Assembly: GCA_022841475.1 (NCBI GenBank)
Contig: JALHRJ010000047.1
Location: 1-34,683 of the forward strand
DNA length: 34,683 bases
Direction of reading: 5' to 3'
From: Cyclobacteriaceae bacterium
Lineage (GTDB): Bacteria > Bacteroidota > Bacteroidia > Cytophagales > Cyclobacteriaceae
A program made the translations under genes and the position numbers. This document shows positions 24,338 to 31,980 of the stretch, one piece after another. The notes beneath the pieces are model-generated. The model did not search any database. It saw only the letters and a list, made by a program, of their open reading frames with translations, and was not told the DNA's origin. Each line of letters begins with the position of its first letter. Positions within the stretch are counted from its first letter, which is position 1.

Positions 24338-26377
24338 TTAAAACTTTGGTGTTGTTTCGGGCTCAGAGAAGTCTCCGCGCAAAAGGCGATAGCGCTTGCG
24401 AGCCTCGGCAGCATAAACACTGCCCGGGTATTTATTTAAAAAGTCGAGGTAGATTTCCATGGCCCTGACATTATTCTTCAGGTAACGTTCTTGTATTTCT
24501 CCTTGCAAAAAATAGGCATCATCTGAAAGGATATCCTCTCCAAATTCAGTGATTACTTTTTCAAGTAAAACAAGGGATTGATCAAACTCACCTTGCTTCA
24601 TACGAAGATTTGCCTCGAGCCAGTAAATATCATCTTTTATGGTGGTGAAATCCTGTTCTACTTCTACCCACACCGAATCGGTAACATTAGATACTGCCGT
24701 GGGGTTTTGTTTTTGACGATCCAGTTCCTCTTTCAAATTTGTAAGCTCATCGGTCTTAATTGATTCATCAAGTGGCAACAAGTTTTTCGCCAGAGCTTCT
24801 TGCCGGCTCATTTTTACTTTTTTAGTAACTCTGAAATCCTTAAGACGCTGAAGAGCAAGATCATTTTTATTTTGGGCTAACAACAACTCGACAGCAGCAA
24901 ACTCTTTTAGTGCTGCGCCCGTGGTGTCATAAATCGTGTTTTCTTTTATCCGCATGCTTAGCTCCATCGCATCGTTGGCTATCTCGCGGGTAGTGGCCTG
25001 CTTCAAAATATCAAGGTGTTCCTGGGCCAAAAGAAAATCGCCTTTGAAATAAGAAAGTTTTGCATTGCGCAATTTGGCTTCATATCCCAGGGGTGATTCT
25101 CGTTGCGTCTTTTCTACCTGCGAATACAATAGAGTTGCTTCCCACGGTTCTTCCTTTAATAAATAAATATCACCCAGTTCAATTTTTGCTTTGGCCTTCA
25201 TGGTAGGTGATACCTTGTTGTCCAAAATCAGGAGATTAAGTCCATTGACTGCAGAATCTTTCTCGTCAAGGTAATAGGCATGCAGAAGTGATTGACTCAT
25301 CAGTGCCTCATAGCTATTGGCGTGGTCTGGATACGAATTTCTAAATTTCTGATATTCAGAAATAAGGTATTTAACGGAGTCTCTGTTTACCGGATAAGTT
25401 TGCTTAACCTTTGCTTCGCGGGTTTGTATCAATCCCAGGCGAGCGGGTAATTCATTTGCTGTGTTTGTGTATTCCTTTATAACAAATGAAAAACACCGGT
25501 CTGCATTTTCGAAATCACCATTGTTAAGAGCGATCTGCGCGATCTCTAATGTCTTTGGCTGCTCTTTTCTAAATCGTTTATCAAAAGCTCGTGATTGGAT
25601 AAAAGCGCCATAGAAGTTTTTCTGCTGTAGGTTTACCCAAATAAGCAAATCCACAAATACTTCCGAGTTTTGATTTTTCTGTACCCGATCGTATAATAAT
25701 TTTTCCAGACTCTCTAACTCTTCGGGTTTTGTTAAAAGGATCTGCATTAGATTTTTAACATACGAAATATTGGCGGGCGTTTGTGTTACATAATTCAAGT
25801 ACTCTTCCACCATTTGATCGCGCTTACCGGAGAGCCGATAAAGGTTGGCGAGTTCAAGCGTATAAAGGGAGGGATTACCCGATGAACTTCTAGCTTGTTG
25901 TAGTGCAAGAATGGAATAGTCAACCAAATTGCGCGAAGCGAGATAGTCTGAAGTTGCCTTGAGTTTGTAGGGATCCTCAGCTTGGGATTTGATAATGCTT
26001 TTAAAATATTTATCGGCTTTAGTGATATCACCAGAGCGCGCATAAATAATTCCCAAATCCAACCTGTAATTAAATTTTCCATCTCTTTTAATCAGCCTTT
26101 CAACATACTCTTCCGCAACCTTAAAGTTTCCTACATCGAGCAGCAAGTTGAGATAATTGGTGTGAACAAGCGCAACGTTTTCATTTTTTTTTATCAATTG
26201 TTCATAAAGGGCCAACGCTTTATCTTTTTCGCCTTTCAGAATGTATTCATTAGCTATTTGAATTTCCTGTAAATCCTGGGAATAGGCATGAGAGTAAAGT
26301 AGTACACATAAGAACACTACCTGTATTCTTATTATTATATATATATATTTAATATAATAGTAATTGTCCCTGTGCAT
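24338..26377 (-). CDS. Secreted/periplasmic TPR-repeat protein
   Basis: A 679-residue protein made almost entirely of tetratricopeptide-like helical repeats. ATG 26377 gives MHRDNYYYIKYIYIIIRIQVV and a hydrophobic leader ending SHAYSQ; the start is uncertain because the upstream 33 codons of the open frame have no signal logic and run through a candidate origin. TPR units are visible throughout (DKALALYEQLIKKNENVALVHTNY, then FKVAEEYVERLIKRD, and ADKYFKSIIKSQ). The C-terminal units (LSDDAYFLQGEIQERYLKNN) resemble YbgF/BamD-like tol-pal repeats. The role is probably envelope protein scaffolding. Nineteen of its first codons lie in an almost pure A/T stretch, unusual for a coding region. Confidence 0.8.
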   Translation of the reverse strand: MHRDNYYYIKYIYIIIRIQVVFLCVLLYSHAYSQDLQEIQIANEYILKGEKDKALALYEQLIKKNENVALVHTNYLNLLLDVGNFKVAEEYVERLIKRDGKFNYRLDLGIIYARSGDITKADKYFKSIIKSQAEDPYKLKATSDYLASRNLVDYSILALQQARSSSGNPSLYTLELANLYRLSGKRDQMVEEYLNYVTQTPANISYVKNLMQILLTKPEELESLEKLLYDRVQKNQNSEVFVDLLIWVNLQQKNFYGAFIQSRAFDKRFRKEQPKTLEIAQIALNNGDFENADRCFSFVIKEYTNTANELPARLGLIQTREAKVKQTYPVNRDSVKYLISEYQKFRNSYPDHANSYEALMSQSLLHAYYLDEKDSAVNGLNLLILDNKVSPTMKAKAKIELGDIYLLKEEPWEATLLYSQVEKTQRESPLGYEAKLRNAKLSYFKGDFLLAQEHLDILKQATTREIANDAMELSMRIKENTIYDTTGAALKEFAAVELLLAQNKNDLALQRLKDFRVTKKVKMSRQEALAKNLLPLDESIKTDELTNLKEELDRQKQNPTAVSNVTDSVWVEVEQDFTTIKDDIYWLEANLRMKQGEFDQSLVLLEKVITEFGEDILSDDAYFLQGEIQERYLKNNVRAMEIYLDFLNKYPGSVYAAEARKRYRLLRGDFSEPETTPKF

Positions 26378-26641
26378 TTGTGGATAAGTTCTTTTTCTAT
26401 AACAAGCGTTAGTAGTTTGTGGATATTTTGCTTTCTCTTTTTTTATTTGAGATAGATTAAAGCAAGATACTATCAATTTGTCAACATTTTCGGTATTTGT
26501 TAATTAGACTGTATGCAGAATTAACAAGAGGTGGATAATTGAATATAGAAGGTAATTTATGAACACATAGTCCCTGTTTTTGGGTGGTTATTATATAGCT
26601 TCCCAGAATTAGAAAGTTGTTAACAAGCATGAACAACTTAT
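26331..26641. other. Candidate replication origin (oriC): AT-rich stretch plus DnaA boxes
   Basis: A perfect DnaA box TTATCCACA is present on the minus strand at 26379-26387. One-mismatch boxes in the same orientation lie at 26418-26426 (ATATCCACA) and 26530-26538 (TTATCCACC). Next to the perfect box, 26331-26362 is nearly pure A/T and could be the unwinding element. TAGTAG beside the second box recalls the DnaA-trio motif. The 264 bp between the two flanking genes has no other convincing content. Nearby mnmG and three parS sites support an origin neighbourhood. Counts were made by eye. Confidence 0.5.
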
Positions 26642-28282
26642 TCAGAATTTTATCACCAAAGGTCCATACTCCCAATTGGCTCTTATAGGGAACGAATATT
26701 TTCCTTCCTCTGATTTATAGAAGATGATTTTTTCAGGTTCAATGCCCTTTTCAAAATTGCCTGCATCCCACTTGCCGTTACCGTTAGTGTCAATGAGTAT
26801 GCGTATTTTATAGTCTCTGGGTTTAAGAAATTTGAACGTGATTTCTGTTGGATTGTAAACCTTGTCTATAACTGTATTTTCTGTAGTTATTATTTCTATT
26901 AAGTAATTTTTTTCATTTGTTTCGACTTTCGCTGTCACCATTCCGGTATCGTCTTCCTTTATAGGTACTATATTTTTTGTAATTGTTTTAGAACTATCAA
27001 GTTCGATGGATATAAACGCACCTTTACCGTACCGTAGAATAGGATTAAAGGGTTTTAATCCTCTTTCTCGGGTTAATGTATCAGGTTTTACCTCTACAAT
27101 AACTTTAATCGAAGCTTTGTGATGTAATGTATCTAGTATTACATTTTCTTTTGTCAGATTGATACTATTCAATGAGTCTGTTTTAATATAAATGCTATCA
27201 TAGTTTATAGATGTTAATGGTTTGTTATAGGATAGAACATGATTATATTCTTTTGTTGCAGCGTTATAGTTCTCAGTTAATTCTTTAATTCGGAATGTTT
27301 CGGTTGGCATTTTGGTCTCTGAATATTTGATAAAGAAGGTTGTATCTAATTTTTGCAATACGCTATCTTGAACAAATAATTTTACTTTTAATGAATCTTG
27401 TCTAGGAAAAGCCTGGTAGAAAATTAACTCATTTTGTGCGTCACCATACGAATAGATGACTTGAGGTTGAGACTCCAGATTAATATTTAGTGAATCAATA
27501 AACTTGTTAAATCGTACAAGCGTTGTTTTGTCTGTATTCCGAATACTCGTGATCGCTGGTGGTCTTGCATCAACATTAACTAGGTTAATGGATAGCGAGT
27601 CAACATCTTTATCAAGTAGAATTGGTTTTGATATGTAACCAAACTTTTCAGTTTTACTTTCTACCTTAAGATTTTTGTTCTTGTCATCAAACGCGTAGAT
27701 ATAATATTCTCCACCTTTTAGATTTCGAATTGAGAATGTACCCTCTTTGTTGCTTTTTGTGAAGTAAGTAGGTGAATGATTATAGATATTAAAGGTGTCA
27801 CTCTGATAGAGTGCAACGGTAATTCTGTCTGGTATTTTTTCAGAGAATATTTCACCAATGGAACCTTCAATTGAGAGAGAGTCAATAGTCTCTCCAGTAC
27901 TAAAAGCAAGCCGTAAATTTTCTGCCGGGTTGCCTTCTGTCAGATCTTGTATCCCGTCCCTGAAGGAAATGCTATATGTAGTATTTTCCTGCCATGGAAA
28001 TTCAGGTTCTATTAGTACTTTATTTTTTTTAGCTGTGAATTTTGTGTTTTTTCCTGGTGAGGGAGTTATGAGTATTTCTTCCTTTGGGTCTTTAAGTTTG
28101 ATTAACTCATCGAAGGTTAGCTCTATAACATCATTCTTGAAGTTTTTTTGTCCATCACGTGGACTAGAATAGGTCATCTCAGGTGGGATTTCGTCTTTAG
28201 GTCCTCCAGAAGGAGTAGTTTGAGTAGCACAGCCTAGTAGACTTAAGAGTATTGTAGTTATTACTAGCTGATAAAGTCTCAT
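26642..28282 (-). CDS. Ig-like (Big_5) domain lipoprotein
   Basis: A 546-residue lipoprotein with signal peptide MRLYQLVITTILLSLLGC (C18 lipidated) followed by TPSGGPKDEIPP. This SGGPKD opening and the following PPEMTYSSPRDGQKNF are typical of Bacteroidota Big_5 Ig-like lipoproteins encoded near mnmG. A first Ig-like domain occupies about 32-130 (IELTFDELIKLKD, then ENTTYSISFRDGIQDLTEGN). A carboxypeptidase-regulatory-like segment lies near 175-220 (GTFSIRNLKGGEYYIYAFDDKN), and a second such unit closes the protein (FLKPRDYKIRILIDTNGNGKWD). It probably sits in the outer membrane; no enzyme motif is seen. It overlaps the upstream methyltransferase gene by 4 bp. Confidence 0.85.
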   Translation of the reverse strand: MRLYQLVITTILLSLLGCATQTTPSGGPKDEIPPEMTYSSPRDGQKNFKNDVIELTFDELIKLKDPKEEILITPSPGKNTKFTAKKNKVLIEPEFPWQENTTYSISFRDGIQDLTEGNPAENLRLAFSTGETIDSLSIEGSIGEIFSEKIPDRITVALYQSDTFNIYNHSPTYFTKSNKEGTFSIRNLKGGEYYIYAFDDKNKNLKVESKTEKFGYISKPILLDKDVDSLSINLVNVDARPPAITSIRNTDKTTLVRFNKFIDSLNINLESQPQVIYSYGDAQNELIFYQAFPRQDSLKVKLFVQDSVLQKLDTTFFIKYSETKMPTETFRIKELTENYNAATKEYNHVLSYNKPLTSINYDSIYIKTDSLNSINLTKENVILDTLHHKASIKVIVEVKPDTLTRERGLKPFNPILRYGKGAFISIELDSSKTITKNIVPIKEDDTGMVTAKVETNEKNYLIEIITTENTVIDKVYNPTEITFKFLKPRDYKIRILIDTNGNGKWDAGNFEKGIEPEKIIFYKSEEGKYSFPIRANWEYGPLVIKF

Positions 28283-29169
28283 GCTTGCTTCAGAATATAG
28301 ATGAGACTTGAGTATTGTCCTGATAGTGCAGCAGATTTGTTAGATGTGATTCCCGAAATCACTGCACTCATCATTTTTATTAACCCTATACTTTTGGGGT
28401 ATTTGTATCCTTCACTTAGTAGTGATACATAATAGGAATCGAGTTTCATGGGTTCAATATTGAGAAGCTGAAGCCCATGTTTGGATAAAAGTTTAATCAT
28501 GCTTGTTTTAGAAAAATGCCAAAGGTGTCTTGGCACATCGTATCCGGCCCAATGAGTTCCATATTTTTTTGAATCTGCAGATTCATAGTTAGGTACAGCT
28601 ATAAAAATGATGCCATCCTGATTGAGGTGTGATTTTAGTTCTAAAACTTTTTCATTGAGATTGTGCACATGTTCCAGTACATGCCATAAGGTTATCACAT
28701 CAAATTTTTTAGAGATAGCAGACAATTGATTGTAGAGCTCTTGGTTTGTAAGTTGATGTGCCATATTTCTGGCGTTATCAGAAGGTTCTACACCATCAAC
28801 AACCCAATGACGACTTTGCATATGATGTAGAAACTGACCTGTTCCGCACCCATAGTCCAGCAGTGTTCCTACTTTTTTATATTTTTTGATGAGTTTGAAC
28901 TTGGAGTGAAGAGTAATCTTCCGTGCTTGTAAGTAAACCTGATCGATAAGACTTCGGCTGCCCCCGGTATGTGAAATGTATTTATCCGATTGATAGAATT
29001 GTGCGATTGATGCTTGGTTAGGCCGCGGATTTGTAAGAAGAAATTTACAATTCTCGCATTCTTGTAATGTGAATTCTTTTTGAGAAACAGTGTAATCTCT
29101 CGTAACCAAAACGGAGTTAAAGGATTCGCCTGAACAAATCGGACAAACGGAGATAGTTTCTAAGATCAT
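28279..29169 (-). CDS. Class I SAM-dependent methyltransferase with N-terminal zinc ribbon
   Basis: A 296-residue methyltransferase. The N-terminus carries two cysteine pairs (CPIC and CENC, residues about 8-40) like the zinc ribbon of sugar or small-molecule methyltransferases. The SAM-binding loop is LLDYGCGTGQFLHHM (motif I), followed by VDGVEPSDNARN and FDVITLWHVLEHVHNL (post-I and motif II). The C-terminal part (HLWHFSKTSMIKLLSKHGL) is usual for the Methyltransf_23 group. The acceptor is unknown; relatives act on sugars, lipids or quinone-like molecules. Its start codon shares one base with the stop of mnmG (TAATG), so translation is coupled to MnmG synthesis. Confidence 0.9.
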   Translation of the reverse strand: MILETISVCPICSGESFNSVLVTRDYTVSQKEFTLQECENCKFLLTNPRPNQASIAQFYQSDKYISHTGGSRSLIDQVYLQARKITLHSKFKLIKKYKKVGTLLDYGCGTGQFLHHMQSRHWVVDGVEPSDNARNMAHQLTNQELYNQLSAISKKFDVITLWHVLEHVHNLNEKVLELKSHLNQDGIIFIAVPNYESADSKKYGTHWAGYDVPRHLWHFSKTSMIKLLSKHGLQLLNIEPMKLDSYYVSLLSEGYKYPKSIGLIKMMSAVISGITSNKSAALSGQYSSLIYILKQA

Positions 29170-31031
29170 TACTTGCCGAGGTAGACGGTTAGCACAGATA
29201 CATCGGCTGGAGAAACGCCACTTATCCTGGACATCTGTCCAATGGTTTCAGGACGAATCCGTTTTAATTTTTCGCGGGCTTCTGATGAAAGCGCCTTGAC
29301 GCGATCATAGTCAAAGTCGGATTTGATTTTATAGTCTTCAAGACCTTCAATCTTCTCGGCTAACTTTTGTTCCCGTTCAATGTATGATTCATACTTCAGG
29401 TTTATCTCAACTTGTTGTTGAACTTCGTCAGAATATTCATTCAGTTTTTCCCGAACGATGGGATCAATTTTTTTCAACTCGTTGATTCCAATTTGAGGCC
29501 TGCGAAGTAGATTGATAACAGAAATCTTTTCTGAAATAGTTGAAGTACTGAGCTGTGTCAGCTCGTCATTCACAACTTCAGGAAGTACCCGCAACTCTTT
29601 CAGTGCTTTAGATAGTTGAGCGATTTCATTTTTCTTATCAATAACTTTTGCCAGTCGTTCATCAGAAGCTAATCCAAGTTTATGACCAAGTTCGGTAAGT
29701 CGTATATCTGCATTATCCTGCCGTAGCAAAATGCGATACTCGGCACGCGAAGTAAACATTCGATAAGGTTCTTGAGTGCCCTTGTTAACCAGATCATCTA
29801 TCAGTACACCAATGTAAGCTTCAGATCGCTTCAGGATGAATGGTTCTTTGTTATGTACTTTATTGTGTGCATTGATTCCAGCCATTAGACCCTGGCAAGC
29901 CGCTTCTTCGTAGCCGGTTGTACCGTTAATTTGGCCAGCAAAGTACAGATTATCAATTAGTTGAGTCTCCAAACTCATTTTTAATTGAGTTGGCGGAAAG
30001 TAGTCATACTCTATCGCGTAGCCAGGTCGAAACATCTTCGCGTTCTCAAAGCCGGGTATTTTTCGGATCGCCTGATACTGAATATTTTCGGGGAGTGACG
30101 TTGAAAAGCCATTAACATAGATTTCTACAGTATTCCATCCTTCCGGCTCAACAAAGATCTGATGCCGTTCCCGTTCAGCGAACCTATTGATTTTATCCTC
30201 AATTGAAGGGCAGTACCGTGGCCCAAGTCCTTTGATTCTGCCCTGAAACATGGGTGATTGATCAAATCCTTTTTCAAGTTCTTTGTGAACAGCATCATTG
30301 GTATAAGTGATCCAGCAACTAAGTTGTCGGTCTAATGGCTTGGTATTCGAATAAGAGAATTTTCCTGGCTTCTCATCGCCTGGCTGTTCCTCCATTACAG
30401 AGTAATTAAGCGATCGACCATCAATACGTGGTGGTGTTCCGGTTTTCATGCGCCCAGATTCAAATCCAAGCTCTATCAGTTGTTCAGTTATACCAGTTGC
30501 AGATTTTTCAGCCGCCCGCCCGCCACCAAAGCTCTTTTCACCGATGTGTATTATGCCATTTAGGAAAGTGCCGTTGGTAAGAACAACTGATTTCCCTTTT
30601 ACCTCAATGCCAAGAGCCGTTCTAACTCCAACTACTTTTTTATCCTTAACTATTAATCCGGTTGCCATTTCTTGCCAGAAGTCAATATTGGAAGTTTGCT
30701 CCAGCGCTAAACGCCATTCCTCCGCAAACCGCATCCGGTCATTTTGAGTTCTCGGACTCCACATTGCCGGGCCTTTTGAAAGGTTTAGCATCCTAAATTG
30801 CAGCATGGACTTGTCCGATACTATTCCAGAATACCCGCCTAAGGCGTCAATTTCGCGCACAATCTGGCCTTTGGCCACCCCACCCATGGCTGGATTGCAC
30901 GACATTTGGGCAATAGTGTTCATGTTCATCGTGACCAGAAGAACCTTTGAGCCCATATTAGCCGCGGCAGCTGCAGCCTCACATCCTGCATGCCCGGCAC
31001 CAACAACAATTACATCGTATTCAGGAAACAT
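29169..31031 (-). CDS. mnmG: tRNA uridine-34 5-carboxymethylaminomethyl modification enzyme MnmG (GidA)
   Basis: A 620-residue FAD enzyme that works with MnmE to modify the wobble uridine of several tRNAs. The Rossmann motif VVGAGHAGCEAAAAAANMG opens the protein, and the family signatures MSCNPAMGGVAKGQIVREIDALGG, GTPPRIDGRSL and FAGQINGTTGYEEAACQG follow in order. The C-terminal helical domain that contacts MnmE and tRNA is complete, ending SPADVSVLTVYLGK. Length is as expected. In many bacteria this gene sits close to the replication origin, and here three parS sites lie directly upstream. It heads a coupled operon with the methyltransferase and the Ig-like lipoprotein. Confidence 0.98.
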   Translation of the reverse strand: MFPEYDVIVVGAGHAGCEAAAAAANMGSKVLLVTMNMNTIAQMSCNPAMGGVAKGQIVREIDALGGYSGIVSDKSMLQFRMLNLSKGPAMWSPRTQNDRMRFAEEWRLALEQTSNIDFWQEMATGLIVKDKKVVGVRTALGIEVKGKSVVLTNGTFLNGIIHIGEKSFGGGRAAEKSATGITEQLIELGFESGRMKTGTPPRIDGRSLNYSVMEEQPGDEKPGKFSYSNTKPLDRQLSCWITYTNDAVHKELEKGFDQSPMFQGRIKGLGPRYCPSIEDKINRFAERERHQIFVEPEGWNTVEIYVNGFSTSLPENIQYQAIRKIPGFENAKMFRPGYAIEYDYFPPTQLKMSLETQLIDNLYFAGQINGTTGYEEAACQGLMAGINAHNKVHNKEPFILKRSEAYIGVLIDDLVNKGTQEPYRMFTSRAEYRILLRQDNADIRLTELGHKLGLASDERLAKVIDKKNEIAQLSKALKELRVLPEVVNDELTQLSTSTISEKISVINLLRRPQIGINELKKIDPIVREKLNEYSDEVQQQVEINLKYESYIEREQKLAEKIEGLEDYKIKSDFDYDRVKALSSEAREKLKRIRPETIGQMSRISGVSPADVSVLTVYLGK

Positions 31032-31043
31032 TAGTTATTTGGT

Positions 31044-31059
31044 TGTTCCACGTGAAACC
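31044..31059. other. parS site 1 (ParB binding)
   Basis: TGTTCCACGTGAAACC differs from the consensus TGTTTCACGTGAAACA at two positions (5 and 16). It is the weakest of the three copies but keeps the central CACGTG and one full arm. Confidence 0.75.
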
Positions 31060-31087
31060 CAGAATTCTGAAAATCTAAGCGGTATTA

Positions 31088-31103
31088 AGTTTCACGTGAA
31101 ACA
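31088..31103. other. parS site 2 (ParB binding)
   Basis: AGTTTCACGTGAAACA matches the 16-bp consensus TGTTTCACGTGAAACA except for the first base, with a perfect 14-bp core GTTTCACGTGAAAC. It is the best copy in the window. Confidence 0.9.
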
Positions 31104-31131
31104 AGGAGATTAACAGTTTTTCAAAAGCTTA

Positions 31132-31147
31132 GGTTTCACGTGAAACT
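31132..31147. other. parS site 3 (ParB binding)
   Basis: GGTTTCACGTGAAACT has the perfect 14-bp core and differs from the consensus only at its two outer bases. It touches the last base of the ybeY stop codon. Spacing from site 2 is 44 bp, the same as from site 1 to site 2. Confidence 0.88.
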
Positions 31148-31572
31148 TATTTGCGCAAAGATAGGCAAGCATCTTCTTTTTTGCGCATAAGGGCTTTTTC
31201 TGAAGCTTTTTTGTCTTTAAACCCGAGAAGATGCAAAATCCCGTGAATCATAACCCGGTGTAACTCGTCATTAAAGGAGTTTTTAAATTTGGTTGCATTT
31301 TCAGCCACTCTTTCAATACTGATATAGATATCAGCATCAATAGATTTATCACTATTAGAATTATCGAACGTGATAATGTCGGTTAGAGTGCTATGGTTTA
31401 GGAAGTCCTTGTTAAGCCGGGCAAGGTATTTATCCGTGCAGAATATGTAGTTGATTTCAGCTTTTGGCCTCTTTTCTCTCTTGAGAACCTCTTTTATCCA
31501 TGAAGCAGTCTTTCTTGGGTGTGGTAGAGAATAATTGACATCCTCCTGGAAGAACCGAACCGAACTCATCAA
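31147..31572 (-). CDS. ybeY: Endoribonuclease YbeY (16S rRNA maturation)
   Basis: A 141-residue zinc ribonuclease used in 16S rRNA 3'-end processing and ribosome quality control. The fold is recognisable from DKYLARLNKDFLNHSTLTDIITFD and the metal motif HGILHLLGF (H110, H114). The third ligand position, histidine in the E. coli enzyme (HGxLHLxGYDH), is an aspartate here (D120). This is, to my knowledge, the usual Bacteroidota variant (GYKDK-type), so it need not mean inactivity. It overlaps the upstream ATPase gene by 4 bp. The gap to mnmG downstream holds the parS cluster, so mnmG probably has its own promoter. Confidence 0.93.
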   Translation of the reverse strand: MMSSVRFFQEDVNYSLPHPRKTASWIKEVLKREKRPKAEINYIFCTDKYLARLNKDFLNHSTLTDIITFDNSNSDKSIDADIYISIERVAENATKFKNSFNDELHRVMIHGILHLLGFKDKKASEKALMRKKEDACLSLRK

Positions 31573-31979
31573 TTCATGTAAAAACTTAACTCTACAACCT
31601 TCCCCTTCTCAGTGAAGTCCACTTCATCAGCCAGATGCTTCATCAAAAAGATACCTCGTCCACCGGGCTTCTCAAGATTCTCAGGAGCTGTAGGGTCTGG
31701 CAAGTTGTGAAAATCAAACCCCGGTCCCTCGTCTTCAACCCTGAATTTGATCAGCCCCTCCTCAAGCGAAAGTGCAAGGGATACATTTTTGGCTGAATCT
31801 CCTCTATTACCATGCTTAATGGCATTATTGGCAGCCTCGGTTACTGCGATCATAATGTTACCATAGATATCATCGTTCAGATGGAATTTCTCCTTGGCAT
31901 TGTCGATAAAGCTTTCAATCATCCTGATGTTTTCAGAAAGGGAAGGAATTTCAATGCGGATATTCTTCATGCCAGGCAA
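31569..31979 (-). CDS. RsbW-like ATP-binding regulatory protein (HATPase_c_2)
   Basis: A 136-residue protein with a histidine-kinase-type ATP fold and nothing else: N-box AVTEAANNAIKHGN, G1 box VEDEGPGFDF and G2 region PGGRGIFLMKHLADEV. This is the anti-sigma-factor/serine kinase family (RsbW, SpoIIAB), though Bacteroidota members usually lack a neighbouring sigma factor and may instead regulate an SpoIIAA-like partner. No such partner is in the window. It is coupled to ybeY by a 4-bp overlap and its start lies 1 bp from the end of the DUF4175 gene, so all three form one transcription unit. M1 or M4 may be the start. Confidence 0.9.
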   Translation of the reverse strand: MPGMKNIRIEIPSLSENIRMIESFIDNAKEKFHLNDDIYGNIMIAVTEAANNAIKHGNRGDSAKNVSLALSLEEGLIKFRVEDEGPGFDFHNLPDPTAPENLEKPGGRGIFLMKHLADEVDFTEKGKVVELSFYMN

Positions 31980-31980
31980 C

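Noticed and set aside
26481..26675. 64-residue minus-strand frame in the candidate origin
   Set aside because: It overlaps the end of the Ig-like gene, has no family signal, and its composition follows the AT-rich spacer.
31147..31572. YbeY thought inactive because the third histidine ligand is missing
   Set aside because: Aspartate at this position is, to my knowledge, usual in Bacteroidota YbeY, so it is not a sign of decay.
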